Shown: positions 17,005 through 27,327, numbered from the stretch's first letter. The stretch: DNA of 64,000 bases from Thalassotalea euphylliae (GCF_003390375.1 NZ_QUOT01000001.1:3410001-3474000); one strand, 5' to 3'. The notes: a model not told the origin generated them from the sequence alone. A program made the numbers and translations.

Positions 17005-19818
17005 TTAGCTCGGATCAGCAATCTTAACTGCAACTGCACCAGAAGCTGGTGTTGTCATCGCTTCAGTAGGTGGCGCGAAACGTGTTAGGTCGATACCTTC
17101 TACAGCCGCTGTGTACTCATCCATAGTCGGGAAACGACCTAAGATAGTTGAAAGTACTACTAGTGGTGTTGAACCTAGTAACGATTCACCTTTCTTCTCT
17201 GCGCTGTCTGCTACTACGCGACCTTGGAATAGGCGAGTAGAAGTAGCGATTACCGTGTCACCTGGTTCTGCTTTTTCTTGGTTACCCATACATAAGTTAC
17301 AGCCTGGGCGCTCTAGGTATAAGATGTTTTCATAGCTCTTACGTGCTTCACCTTTCGGATTTTCATCGTCAAATACGAAGCCAGAGTACTTAGCTAAGAT
17401 ATCCCAATCACCTTCAGCTTTTAACTCATCAACGATGTTGTACGTTGGTGGAGCAACAACAAGTGGTGCATTGAATTCAATTGAACCGTTTTGCTTCTCT
17501 AAGTTACGGAACATCTGCGCGATAATTTGCATATCACCTTTGTGAACCATACAAGAACCAACAAAGCCTAAATCAACTGGGCGATCGTTATAGAATGAAA
17601 CTGGGCGAATCACATCGTGCGTGTAACGCTTAGAAACGTCTTCGTTGTTAACGTCTGGATCAGCAATCATTGGTTCAACGATTGTGTCTAAATCTACAAC
17701 AACTTCTGCGTAGTACTTAGCGTTTTCATCTGGTGCTAGCGCAGGTGTTTCGCCAGACTTAATACCAGCGATACGCTCATCAGCCAACTTGATAAGACCA
17801 GCTAATGTTTGCGCTTCGTTATCCATACCTTTGTCGATCATGATTTGGATACGGCTCTTCGCAAGCTCGATAGACTCAATTAATGTTTCATCGTTTGAGA
17901 TACAAACAGATGCTTTTGCCTTCATTTCAGCTGTCCAGTCAGTGAACGTGAACGCTTGGTCTGCTAATAAAGTACCAATGTGTACTTCGATTACGCGACC
18001 TTGGAATACGTTTTCACCTTCGAACTGCTTAAGCATTTGTGCTTGCGTAGCGTGAACGATGTCACGGAAGTCCATGTGATCAGCCATTTTACCTTTGAAG
18101 GTAACTTTTACTGATTCTGGAATTGGCATTGCAGACTCACCTGTGGCAAGTGCAATCGCTACTGTACCTGAGTCAGCACCGAATGCTACACCTTTAGACA
18201 TACGCGTATGTGAGTCACCGCCTATGATGATAGCGCGATCGTCAACAGTAATGTCGTTCAATACTTTGTGAATAACGTCAGTCATTGAGTGGTAAACGCC
18301 TTTCGGGTCACGGGCTGTGATTACACCGAATGCGTTCATAAACGCCATTAACTTAGGCGTGTTAGCTTTTGCTTTGCTGTCCCATACTGATGCCGTGTGA
18401 CAACCTGATTGGAATGCACCGTCAACAAGTGGAGAAATTGTAGAAGCAGCCATCGCTTCTAATTCCTGACATGTCATAGGACCTGTCGTATCTTGAGAAC
18501 CTACGATGTTTACTTTCACACGTACGTTAGAACCAGCGTGTAATGGTGCATCAGATGCAACACCTACCGCGTTACGGTTGAAGATTTTCTCAACAGCCGT
18601 TAAGCCTTGACCTTCGTGAGATATTTCTTTTGCCGCTGCGTATACAACAGGTGCATCTACACCTAACGCTTGGGCAGCGAACGTTTGTAACTTCTTACCA
18701 AAAGTCACTGCGTAAGAACCACCCGCTTTCATGAACTCTTGCTTTTGTGGTGTGAATGCAGAAGCAACGTCAGCAACTTCTTCGCTGCCGCTGAATAATT
18801 TCTTAGCTCTAGTATCGATAGTCAGCACTGTACCTGTAGCGACAGAGTAGGCCTCTTCTAATACTGGGTCGCCATTTGCGTCAGTAACCGTGTTACCGTC
18901 AGCGCCTACTTTCTTCACCCAGTTCTTAAGGTCAAGACCAATACCACCAGTTACATCAACTGTTGTTAAGAAAATTGGTGCAATACCGTTAGTACCTGCA
19001 ACTACTGGTGCAATGTTGATAAACGGTACGTATGGAGAAGCTTGCTCACCCGCCCAAAGTGCTACGTTGTTTACACCAGACATACGTGATGAGCCAACAC
19101 CCATAGTGCCTTTTTCAGCAACTAGCATGACTTTTTTACCAGGGTGCTCTTTTTGAAGTGCAACGATTTCTTGTTGTGCTTCAGGCGTAATCATACATTG
19201 GCCGTGTAATTCACGGTCAGCGCGTGAGTGAGATTGGTGACCAGGCGATAGTAAGTCGGTAGAGATATCACCAACACCAGCTACGTAGGTTACTACGTCA
19301 ATTTTCTCTGAAACTTCAGGTAATTTTGTGAAGAATTCAGCTTTTGCGTAGCTTTCTAAAATGTCTTTAGCTACTGCGTTACCTGCCTTGTTTGCATCAG
19401 CTAAACGAGCCGTGTCAGCGTCGTATAAGAATACTTGTGTTTTTAATACGTCTGCCGCTGGCGCAGAAACTGAAGCATCGTCACCTAATGCAAGGTCAAG
19501 AAGTACTTCAATTGAAGGACCACCTTTCATGTGCGAAAGTAGTTCGAATGCGAACTCAGGTGTGATCTCGGCAACGGTTACTTGACTTAGGATGATTTCT
19601 TTTAGGAATTTTGCTTTGGTACCTGCAGCACTGGTTGTGCCCGGTAGCGTGTTGTAGATGAAGAAGTTTAATGATTCTTCACGGTGTGCATTATCTTGAT
19701 CTTTAATCTGTTCGATAATTTCCGCTAATAGCTCAGCGCTATCAATTGGCTTAGGTGCAAGACCAAGCTCTTCTTTACGGCTTTTGATTTCCGCTAAATA
19801 TTCTGAATACAAGCTCAT
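17005..19818 (-). CDS. acnB: Long-form aconitate hydratase B (bifunctional aconitase/2-methylisocitrate dehydratase)
   Basis: 937 residues against about 865 for the E. coli-type enzyme. Domain order is that of AcnB: HEAT-like N-terminal domain, swivel domain (KGTMGVGSSRMSGVNNVALW), then catalytic domains with GGDSHTRMSKGVAFGADSG. The 4Fe-4S cysteines appear in GFVGSCMVHKGDM and RPGCNLCMGNQ. It should interconvert citrate and isocitrate and probably hydrate 2-methylaconitate. The sequence differs throughout from the second acnB 470 bp away and, from memory, resembles the aconitases of Bacteroidota more than the enterobacterial type. It starts with ATG 19818. Which paralogue carries the main TCA flux cannot be told from sequence. 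Confidence 0.93.
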   Translation of the reverse strand: MSLYSEYLAEIKSRKEELGLAPKPIDSAELLAEIIEQIKDQDNAHREESLNFFIYNTLPGTTSAAGTKAKFLKEIILSQVTVAEITPEFAFELLSHMKGGPSIEVLLDLALGDDASVSAPAADVLKTQVFLYDADTARLADANKAGNAVAKDILESYAKAEFFTKLPEVSEKIDVVTYVAGVGDISTDLLSPGHQSHSRADRELHGQCMITPEAQQEIVALQKEHPGKKVMLVAEKGTMGVGSSRMSGVNNVALWAGEQASPYVPFINIAPVVAGTNGIAPIFLTTVDVTGGIGLDLKNWVKKVGADGNTVTDANGDPVLEEAYSVATGTVLTIDTRAKKLFSGSEEVADVASAFTPQKQEFMKAGGSYAVTFGKKLQTFAAQALGVDAPVVYAAAKEISHEGQGLTAVEKIFNRNAVGVASDAPLHAGSNVRVKVNIVGSQDTTGPMTCQELEAMAASTISPLVDGAFQSGCHTASVWDSKAKANTPKLMAFMNAFGVITARDPKGVYHSMTDVIHKVLNDITVDDRAIIIGGDSHTRMSKGVAFGADSGTVAIALATGESAMPIPESVKVTFKGKMADHMDFRDIVHATQAQMLKQFEGENVFQGRVIEVHIGTLLADQAFTFTDWTAEMKAKASVCISNDETLIESIELAKSRIQIMIDKGMDNEAQTLAGLIKLADERIAGIKSGETPALAPDENAKYYAEVVVDLDTIVEPMIADPDVNNEDVSKRYTHDVIRPVSFYNDRPVDLGFVGSCMVHKGDMQIIAQMFRNLEKQNGSIEFNAPLVVAPPTYNIVDELKAEGDWDILAKYSGFVFDDENPKGEARKSYENILYLERPGCNLCMGNQEKAEPGDTVIATSTRLFQGRVVADSAEKKGESLLGSTPLVVLSTILGRFPTMDEYTAAVEGIDLTRFAPPTEAMTTPASGAVAVKIADPS

Positions 19819-20286
19819 GTGATACTCACTTTGATTAAAAAATGCTAATTGACGGGTATTAGTATGATTATTTCGGACGGTATTTTACCTGATTTTTTGG
19901 CGACGAGTAATCATTTGCTGAAATAAGTGGCATTTATATGATTTATGAGAGTTAGAAATTTTAATTATAGTAGTTATGAGGGCTGCTAAATATGGCTTTA
20001 AGTATTTGCCAAATAGACAGAGTCAGGTAATAAGTGACGCCAATTAGTCAATTGTCGCAGAGTTCATTCGCAAGCTTACATTTACTTATACCAAAGTCTA
20101 ATTCATTGGAGCTTGGTTATATTTTAGGTTTATAGGATGTTGATAATTTGTCTTCTGACTTTAGCGTTTAAGTAGCTATCAACTAAACTCAGCAGAGATA
20201 AATCATAAAAGATACCTAGCACTCAAACGCCTCTTCGATTGGCGTATTTATTAGAACTAGGTTGCGCCAAGCGAGAGGGGAATATT
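19819..20286. other. Divergent intergenic region between the two aconitase genes
   Basis: 468 bases of AT-rich DNA that must hold promoters for both aconitase genes. I see no convincing gene, RNA or inverted repeat. A 16-codon in-frame extension of the downstream acnB (from TTG 20239) lies at its right end and is probably not translated. Confidence 0.6.
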
Positions 20287-22890
20287 GTGCTTGAAGAATA
20301 TCGCAATCACGTGGCAGAACGCGCTGCACAAGGGGTTACTCCGAAACCATTAGATGCAGAACAAACGGCAGTATTAATTGAGTTAGTTAAAACACCTCCT
20401 GAAGGCAAAGAGGCTTTTTTAGTCGACCTCTTGTCTAATCGTATACCTCCAGGCGTTGATGAAGCCGCCTATGTTAAAGCGAGCTTTTTGGCAGCCGTAG
20501 CGAAAGGCGAAACACATTCACCAATCATTTCTGCAGAGCATGCCACTGAATTATTGGGCACTATGCTAGGTGGGTACAACATTCAGCCGATGATTGACCT
20601 ACTTGACGATCATAAACTGTCAGAGATAGCCGCTGCTGGGTTGAAGAAAACCCTGCTAATGTTTGATGCTTTTTTTGACGTGAAAGAGAAAGCAGAATCG
20701 GGCAATCAAGCCGCAGAAGCGGTGATGCAATCATGGGCCGCAGGCGAGTGGTTTACGTCAAAGCCAGCTGTTGCAGAAAAAATCACAGTAAAAGTGTTTA
20801 AAGTGACTGGTGAAACCAATACCGACGATCTGTCCCCTGCGCCAGATGCTTGGTCGCGCCCTGATATTCCTGTTCATGCCAAGGCCATGCTGAAAATGGC
20901 ACGTGATGGTATTACTCCAGATGAACCGGGGACTACTGGCCCCATCAGACAAATTGAAGCAATGCTGAAAGACGGCATACCGCTAGCCTATGTCGGTGAT
21001 GTCGTCGGTACTGGTTCATCGCGTAAATCAGCCACAAATTCTGTGCTTTGGTTTATGGGAGAAGATATTCCTTATGTGCCGAACAAGCGCACTGGTGGCG
21101 TGTGTTTGGGCGGTAAAATTGCGCCAATTTTTTACAATACTATGGAAGATTCTGGCGCATTGCCAATCGAGTTAGATGTTCAGAAAATGCATATGGGTGA
21201 TGTGATTGATATTTACCCCTACGAAGGCGTTGTCAAAAATAGCACAGGCGAGATTATCGCGGAGTTTGAACTCAGTCCCGTATTGCTTGATGAAGTGCGA
21301 GCAGGCGGCCGCATTCCGTTGATTATTGGACGAGGGTTAACCAATCGCGCTCGCGAAGCACTGGGTTTAGGTGACATTGACTTGTTCGCAAAGCCGATAG
21401 ACGCGGCAACATCAAGCAAAGGTTTTACGTTAGCACAGAAAATGGTGGGCAAAGCCTGTGGTGTACAAGGGGTAAGAGCTGGCCAATATTGCGAGCCGAG
21501 AATGACAACCGTTGGCTCGCAAGATACTACAGGGCCAATGACGCGCGACGAGTTAAAGGATCTCGCCTGTTTAGGCTTCTCGGCCGGCCTTACCATGCAG
21601 TCATTTTGTCACACCTCTGCTTATCCTAAACCTGTCGATGTGCACACTCATCATACCTTACCTGACTTTATGATGAACCGCGGAGGTGTGTCGCTGCGTC
21701 CAGGTGACGGCGTGATCCATTCTTGGCTAAATCGTATGCTGTTGCCCGATACCGTTGGCACGGGTGGCGACTCTCACACGCGTTTTCCGCTTGGCATTTC
21801 ATTTCCAGCAGGCTCTGGTTTAGTGGCTTTTGCGGCTGCGACTGGGGTAATGCCACTAGATATGCCAGAGTCTGTATTAGTGCGTTTTAAAGGTAAAATG
21901 CAACCGGGTATTACCTTGCGTGACTTAGTACACGCTATTCCTTATTTCGGTATTAAAGCGGGTCTGCTAACGGTAGAAAAAGCCGGAAAAGTCAACGAAT
22001 TTTCTGGCCGTATTTTGGAGATTGAGGGCTTAACTGGGTTAACGGTAGAGCAAGCCTTTGAGCTTTCCGATGCCTCGGCTGAGCGCTCCTCGGCAGGCTG
22101 CACTATTAAGCTGGAAGAAGAAGCAGTTAAGGAGTATCTAGCGTCTAATATCGTTATGCTCAAATGGATGATTAGCGAGGGCTATGGTGATGTACGCACT
22201 ATAGAGCGAAGAATAAGCGATATGGAAGGTTGGCTAGCGAGTCCATCACTGATGAGTGCCGACAGCGATGCCGAATACGCCCATATTTTGGAGATAGACT
22301 TAACTGAAATTACTGAACCGATTGTCTGCTGCCCAAATGACCCCGACGATGCCAAGCGCCTGTCAGAGGTAGCGGGTGACAGTGTTGATGAAGTGTTTAT
22401 TGGCTCTTGTATGACCAATATTGGTCATTTTCGCGCAGCAGGTAAGCTACTCGATAGCTATATGAGTGCTACGGGGGGCGTTTTAAGTACCAGAATGTGG
22501 GTAGCACCTCCTACGAAAATGGACCGCGATCAACTGACCGAAGAGGGTTACTATTCTATTTATGGTAAAGCAGGTGTTCGCATTGAAACGCCTGGCTGCT
22601 CGCTGTGTATGGGCAACCAAGCACGCGTTGCTGATAACGCGACAGTATTGTCAACTTCAACCCGCAACTTTCCTAACCGTTTAGGCACAGGCGCTAATGT
22701 TTACCTTACCTCCGCTGAGCTTGCTGCGGTTGGCGCGATTTTGGGTAAATTGCCCACTCCTGCTGAGTACTTTGAGTATGCTAGGCAAATAGACGCTACG
22801 GCGGCAGACACCTTTCGTTACTTAAACTTTCATCAGATGGAGCGCTACACCGAAAAAGCACAGTCGGTTATTTTGCAAGTAACGGCATAG
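20287..22890 (+). CDS. acnB: Aconitate hydratase B, gammaproteobacterial type
   Basis: 867 residues from GTG 20287, preceded by AGGGG at 7 bases. This start gives MLEEYRNHVAERAAQG, which matches the E. coli AcnB N-terminus; an in-frame TTG 48 bases upstream is not needed. Swivel domain GDVVGTGSSRKSATNSVLWF, catalytic GTGGDSHTRFPLGISFPAGSG and Fe-S cysteines in FIGSCMTNIGHF and TPGCSLCMGNQARV are intact. It catalyses citrate/isocitrate isomerisation in the TCA cycle and is usually the main growth-phase aconitase. It is divergent from the long-form paralogue. Confidence 0.95.
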   Translation: MLEEYRNHVAERAAQGVTPKPLDAEQTAVLIELVKTPPEGKEAFLVDLLSNRIPPGVDEAAYVKASFLAAVAKGETHSPIISAEHATELLGTMLGGYNIQPMIDLLDDHKLSEIAAAGLKKTLLMFDAFFDVKEKAESGNQAAEAVMQSWAAGEWFTSKPAVAEKITVKVFKVTGETNTDDLSPAPDAWSRPDIPVHAKAMLKMARDGITPDEPGTTGPIRQIEAMLKDGIPLAYVGDVVGTGSSRKSATNSVLWFMGEDIPYVPNKRTGGVCLGGKIAPIFYNTMEDSGALPIELDVQKMHMGDVIDIYPYEGVVKNSTGEIIAEFELSPVLLDEVRAGGRIPLIIGRGLTNRAREALGLGDIDLFAKPIDAATSSKGFTLAQKMVGKACGVQGVRAGQYCEPRMTTVGSQDTTGPMTRDELKDLACLGFSAGLTMQSFCHTSAYPKPVDVHTHHTLPDFMMNRGGVSLRPGDGVIHSWLNRMLLPDTVGTGGDSHTRFPLGISFPAGSGLVAFAAATGVMPLDMPESVLVRFKGKMQPGITLRDLVHAIPYFGIKAGLLTVEKAGKVNEFSGRILEIEGLTGLTVEQAFELSDASAERSSAGCTIKLEEEAVKEYLASNIVMLKWMISEGYGDVRTIERRISDMEGWLASPSLMSADSDAEYAHILEIDLTEITEPIVCCPNDPDDAKRLSEVAGDSVDEVFIGSCMTNIGHFRAAGKLLDSYMSATGGVLSTRMWVAPPTKMDRDQLTEEGYYSIYGKAGVRIETPGCSLCMGNQARVADNATVLSTSTRNFPNRLGTGANVYLTSAELAAVGAILGKLPTPAEYFEYARQIDATAADTFRYLNFHQMERYTEKAQSVILQVTA

Positions 22891-23029
22891 AAAACTGAAT
22901 CAACGTAGTTTATGAACAACTTCGATGACAACTGTGTAAGTTGAATTTTGTTTTATTTGTATATGTAAGGTTTCACTGTTTTAAGTAAAGATAGCTCTAT
23001 TCGGACATTAAGTGAACAGGGCTAATCAT

Positions 23030-23641
23030 ATGGAAATTTTTGCATTGATACTCTTTGTCTTATCTACGTCAGGAACACCCGGTCCAAACAATATCATGCT
23101 GCTAAGTTCTGGACTGAATTTTGGCATCAAAAATACGGTGCCGCATATGCTAGGCATCAATTTAGGCTTTCCATTAATGATTGTCGGCGTCGGTATTGGC
23201 TTGCTTTCGCTATTTCAGGCCTTACCTTCATTGTTTATGGCGATGAAGTTGCTAGGGGCAAGTTACCTTATTTATTTGGCTTATAAAATTGCGACGACGC
23301 CAGTGACTGCCGAAGCCCAGTCACAAAGCCACTTACAAGCCAAGCCTTTATCTTTTATACAAGCTGCGGCTTTTCAATGGGTGAATCCTAAAGCTTAGAT
23401 AATGGCGGTATCAGCGATAGTGACTTTCTCATCAGTGGAAAGCTCTACCATTGATAACCTCACGGTTATTGCCTCAATTTACTTTTTGTTCGGACTACCT
23501 TGTTCTTTTACTTGGATGGCCGCTGGTGCGGGCTTGAAAGATATTTTGCAAAAACCTTTGTTTATCGCTTGGTTTAATCGAGTGATGGCGAGTTTGCTGG
23601 TTGTTTCACTTATTCCAATGTTTAGGGCTGAGTTGGGATAA
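23030..23641 (+). pseudogene. LysE/RhtB-family amino-acid exporter interrupted by an in-frame amber codon
   Basis: From ATG 23030 the frame reads STSGTPGPNNIMLLSSGLNF, typical of the LysE/RhtB family of six-helix exporters. It stops at TAG 23396-23398 inside the conserved motif QWVNPKAW, where the stop replaces the Trp codon (TGG to TAG, one base). Downstream codons continue without a shift as IMAVSAIVTF and then LFGLPCSFTWMAAGAGLK to 23641, completing a normal 203-residue protein. So this is a recent nonsense mutation, a suppressed stop or a base-call error. No other damage is seen. Confidence 0.88.
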
Positions 23642-23887
23642 ATTAAAGGATTTAATAACTACAGATAAATTGCTAGCTCGGTTTGTGAGCTTTCGGGGCA
23701 GCATTAGTGCTTGGTTTGACAAATCAGCAGCACTCTCTAGGCTTTGAAGTGTAGTACACCAAGAATAAGAAAATTAGGGATAGTCTAATTTAGAAAGGGA
23801 AGTTGAGTCTTCCTGACGTATCTAGCAGTAGTTAGCTTATTTTCACATTCTGCGACTTCACTGTTAATTGAGCACAAGGTGACTAAT

Positions 23888-24862
23888 ATGCTATTTGCAA
23901 CTAACCGCACACCGAAAGAATCACAACGAAGTAAGCGTAATCGAAAAATATCGTTTCCAGTGCAGAAGACTAGAGCCAGTCTTGATATGTATTTCTGCGA
24001 GCGAAATGGCGTTGATGATTATACCGAAATTGGTAGCCCTGCATTTTTCGAACGTCTGAAAAACCTACCAAATAATACACAAGTGTTGCTTTATATCCAC
24101 GGCTTTAATAATACTGCTGAGCCAGACATCTTTCCTAATGCCGAGGAGTTGCAACGGCTTATTGATCAGGAAAGAGGTTCTAATTTTGCTCATGTGGTGC
24201 CACTAATGTGGCCGTGTGACGACGATTCTCCCGCAGCGTTTATCGATGATTACTGGGATGATCAAAAGGCCGCTGATGCCAGTGGTATAGCATTTGCTCG
24301 CATGCTGACTAAATTCGATAACTGGCGTAAAGCCGAAGCTACCAAGCCTAATCCTTGTACGCGTCGAATCAACATCTTGGCGCATTCAATGGGGAATAGA
24401 GTGCTACGCAATGCTATCGCAACCTGGGGTAAGCATGATCATACGGGGCAAGTACCACAAATTTTTCGCAATATTTTTATGGTGGCTGCTGATGTTATAA
24501 ATCATTGCTTGGAGCCGGGTGAGGCGGCTGAATTGGTGCCCTATGCCTGCCGAAACCTAGTGGTTTATTACGCCAACGACGATTTAGCAATGCCGGCGAG
24601 CAAGCTGGCCAACTTGAAAAATAAAACGGTATCACGGCGGCTTGGCATGACAGGCCCGGAAAATATGGAAGTATTGCCGAAAAACGTTTTCGAGGTTGAT
24701 TGCGACGATTTTAATAACACCTTTGATAAACCCAAAGGGCATTCTTATTTTCTTGCCGTCAATGGTAAAACCAGCCCTGCTTTACTGCACATGCTAGCTG
24801 CGATGGAAAAAGGGCGAGTAACGCCAAATGAGCGCAGTCAAGAGCTTGAATACGATCGATAA
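23888..24862 (+). CDS. Alpha/beta hydrolase (DUF900-like)
   Basis: 324 residues from ATG 23888, which has AAGGTG six bases upstream; an in-frame GTG lies 9 bases earlier. No signal peptide. Strand and oxyanion segment VLLYIHGFNN, nucleophile elbow ILAHSMGNRVLRNA with Ser in AHSMG, and a late His in KGHSYFLAV give a plausible Ser-His triad. Similar proteins are annotated as alpha/beta hydrolases of unknown substrate. The gene stands alone, with the VF530 gene 105 bp downstream. Confidence 0.75.
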   Translation: MLFATNRTPKESQRSKRNRKISFPVQKTRASLDMYFCERNGVDDYTEIGSPAFFERLKNLPNNTQVLLYIHGFNNTAEPDIFPNAEELQRLIDQERGSNFAHVVPLMWPCDDDSPAAFIDDYWDDQKAADASGIAFARMLTKFDNWRKAEATKPNPCTRRINILAHSMGNRVLRNAIATWGKHDHTGQVPQIFRNIFMVAADVINHCLEPGEAAELVPYACRNLVVYYANDDLAMPASKLANLKNKTVSRRLGMTGPENMEVLPKNVFEVDCDDFNNTFDKPKGHSYFLAVNGKTSPALLHMLAAMEKGRVTPNERSQELEYDR

Positions 24863-24967
24863 ATATCAGTCCAGCAACCGAAGGCTAACATGGTATGATA
24901 ACGCTTTACTTTCGACACTCTACTTTCGGTTGCTACTTTTAGCAGCGCAAAACTTTGGCAGTAACGT

Positions 24968-25198
24968 ATGAATCATCAACCTAATAACCCATTGCATGGT
25001 AAAAAACTGGAAAGCATCATCAACGAGCTAGTCGCTGAAATCGGCTGGGAAGCAATGGGGCAAAACGTGGATATTCGCTGTTTTACTAACGACCCTTCGG
25101 TTAAATCTAGCTTGAAGTTTTTACGCAAAACGCCTTGGGCGCGAGCCAAGGTTGAAGAAATGTATATTAATGTATTTCATGGGTTTCAATGGAAGTAA
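24968..25198 (+). CDS. VF530 family protein (DUF2132)
   Basis: 76 residues, full length for this small family. Diagnostic NPLHGKKLESIINELV, IGWEAMGQNVDIRCF and SSLKFLRKTPWARAKVEEMY match the VF530 fold, a small helical protein first solved from Vibrio fischeri, of unknown function and proposed to bind DNA. It converges on the REC-EAL gene with only 25 bases between. Confidence 0.9.
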   Translation: MNHQPNNPLHGKKLESIINELVAEIGWEAMGQNVDIRCFTNDPSVKSSLKFLRKTPWARAKVEEMYINVFHGFQWK

Positions 25199-25223
25199 CG
25201 GCTATTTGAATAGAAACGTTAGT

Positions 25224-26402
25224 TTACCACTGCTCTGCCCAGCGGATAAGATCGTTAACGGCCATTGGCTTTGCGATGGCATAACCTTGCGCAAAGTTAC
25301 AGCCTAAATGTTGAAGCTCATGAAGTGTTTCAAGGTTTTCGACACCTTCTGCAACAATATTCATGTTCAACATTTTACCTAACATGATGCAGATCTTAAC
25401 AATGATCATCGCCTCTTCATCAAACAGCATGCTAGAAACGAACTGACGATCAATTTTCAGCTCAGTAAATGGCGCTTGATAAAGCTGCTGAAGTGATGAA
25501 TACCCCGTACCAAAATCATCTATGGATAGGTGAAAGCCTTTCATTCGTAAACGATTTAGCACATCTAACGACGACGTTAACTCACCCATAACCGCACTTT
25601 CAGTCAGTTCCAGCGTTAAATTATGAGGCGCTAGGTGATTTTTGTCGGTTAGCGCTTTTAATTGCTCTGGTAAGCTCAAAGCGATGATATTGTCTGCCGA
25701 AACATTTATAGACAAAGACACTTCTAAGCTCGATTGAATAACAGCGCTACTTTCTTTAACCGAAATGTTTAGAATTTCTTGCGTCATCAGCTCAATTAAA
25801 TTGTGCTTTTCTACAACGCTAATAAACTGATCTGGGTAGACAAGTCCATCTTTTGGGTGTTGCCACCTTACTAGCGCTTCAACGCTGTTGATTTTGTTTG
25901 TCGTTAGGCATATCTGTGGCTGGTAGTGTAATACGAACTCATGATTTCTGAGCCCTGCTTCTATCTCTTCAGGTGAGTATTGCTGTTTTACGGTTTTAGG
26001 ATATTTGGGCTGATTAAGGCTAACAGACACTCGATTGAGGAGCTCGATAAAGCTTTGCATTTCAATCGGTTTAGTTAATGTTGCTAATACTTCAATATCA
26101 TGCGCTTTGGCTAATTGTTCGGCAGAGTGCAGTACTTTTTTATCAAAGCCGCTCACTAAGATCAATGGGCGGCGGTGCCCGCGATCGGCGAGCATGCGAA
26201 TAACCTCTATGCCATCGAAATCGGGCATAAATAGATCAAGTACAAGCGCATCGCATGTAGGAAACTCTTGCGTGAGAAAACTGACAACGTTCGTTTCAAA
26301 ATCGGCTTGCCAATTGGCTTGTTCGGCAAACTCTTTTAACAATTCTGCATACTGCTCATTGTCGTCCAGAATAAATAGAGCAGCCTTATTGTTATCGTGC
26401 AC
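25224..26402 (-). CDS. Response regulator with EAL domain (c-di-GMP phosphodiesterase)
   Basis: 392 residues. The receiver domain (about 8-120) has acidic ILDDNE, phospho-acceptor D56 in LVLDLFMPDFDG and the conserved Lys in TLTKPI. The EAL domain (about 150-388) carries the catalytic set: EALVRW, LELTESAVM, SIDDFGTGYSSL, ELKIDRQFV and IVAEGVE. All residues normally needed for c-di-GMP hydrolysis are present. No partner histidine kinase is adjacent. It probably lowers c-di-GMP in answer to a signal, which would favour LapG-mediated release and less exopolysaccharide, but that link is inference. Confidence 0.93.
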   Translation of the reverse strand: MHDNNKAALFILDDNEQYAELLKEFAEQANWQADFETNVVSFLTQEFPTCDALVLDLFMPDFDGIEVIRMLADRGHRRPLILVSGFDKKVLHSAEQLAKAHDIEVLATLTKPIEMQSFIELLNRVSVSLNQPKYPKTVKQQYSPEEIEAGLRNHEFVLHYQPQICLTTNKINSVEALVRWQHPKDGLVYPDQFISVVEKHNLIELMTQEILNISVKESSAVIQSSLEVSLSINVSADNIIALSLPEQLKALTDKNHLAPHNLTLELTESAVMGELTSSLDVLNRLRMKGFHLSIDDFGTGYSSLQQLYQAPFTELKIDRQFVSSMLFDEEAMIIVKICIMLGKMLNMNIVAEGVENLETLHELQHLGCNFAQGYAIAKPMAVNDLIRWAEQW

Positions 26403-26511
26403 AACAGCTTCTAATCTAATCCATGATGCAATAAAAGCTAGCAGTAAAACCTTATGTTTTCAAATGATTAAATTTTGCTTGACGCCAAAGTCATTGATTA
26501 CATTAAAAGTC

Positions 26512-27327
26512 TTAACGTGAAGCAGGGAAGTGCTTTTCTCTGACTTTCTTCATATGTTCGCTAAACATTCGCTGCATCTTTGTTGTACCACAACGCGCCC
26601 ATGACTTTGCTGTTACGCCTTCAATGCCGACTTTGCTGAGGTCTTCAGTGATGATACATGTACCATCGTCTGTTTTTGTCATTGAAAGTGAATTATCGAG
26701 TTGTTGTGTGCTTCTTGCTCGAACTTGCTCTTGAGTAAGTGGCACCACAGATTTTGGAACTGATGTGGGGTTCGGGTGCATGCTTGAAAGTGAACGGTGT
26801 TGAAAGTGTTCAGCCAATTCACTTTCTACTATGGCCGCATCTATGCTCTTACGCATATTCTCAAGCTGCTTCATAGGGTTAATTGGAATAGACTGGTTGC
26901 TTTGTGCTGATGTTAATACTCGGCCATCAGTCAGTTGTTGATGAGGAGAAGCTTGAGGCTCTTCTGCAATTAAATTTGTTTCATCTATTTTTGATAAACT
27001 ATCGTGATTGCTTTGCTTATTTTGATGAAGTGACACTGTTACATCTTGGTTATTGTCCGTTGCTTTAACTTCGGCTTCGGCCTGCGATTTTTCTAAAACT
27101 TCGTTTACTCGCTCCACAACCTGCTTTGACTCTAACGCAACGGGCTTTGATTTGGGCAGAGTATATAAGTAACTTTTAACTGGTTTTGCTGATTCGGTTG
27201 TCGGACGAATGAGATGAACTTTTTGCGTCGAGTATATCAGCGAAGCAATAATTGCAAAGTGCGCAATTATTGACAGAATTAGTGCCTTGCTACGTCCTTG
27301 TACCACATTGAATAACTTTTTAACCAA
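26512..27327 (-). CDS. TonB-like N-terminally anchored protein of unknown function
   Basis: 271 residues. One N-terminal membrane segment (ALILSIIAHFAIIASLIY) with the basic flank and His typical of TonB-like anchors is followed by a long low-complexity Gln/Ser/Lys-rich periplasmic region and a C-terminal part with two cysteines (GTCIITEDL and WARCGTTKMQ). No TonB C-terminal domain is visible. It lies downstream of the O-antigen-ligase-like gene on the same strand (55 bp) and may be co-transcribed. Function not recognised. Confidence 0.7.
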   Translation of the reverse strand: MVKKLFNVVQGRSKALILSIIAHFAIIASLIYSTQKVHLIRPTTESAKPVKSYLYTLPKSKPVALESKQVVERVNEVLEKSQAEAEVKATDNNQDVTVSLHQNKQSNHDSLSKIDETNLIAEEPQASPHQQLTDGRVLTSAQSNQSIPINPMKQLENMRKSIDAAIVESELAEHFQHRSLSSMHPNPTSVPKSVVPLTQEQVRARSTQQLDNSLSMTKTDDGTCIITEDLSKVGIEGVTAKSWARCGTTKMQRMFSEHMKKVREKHFPASR

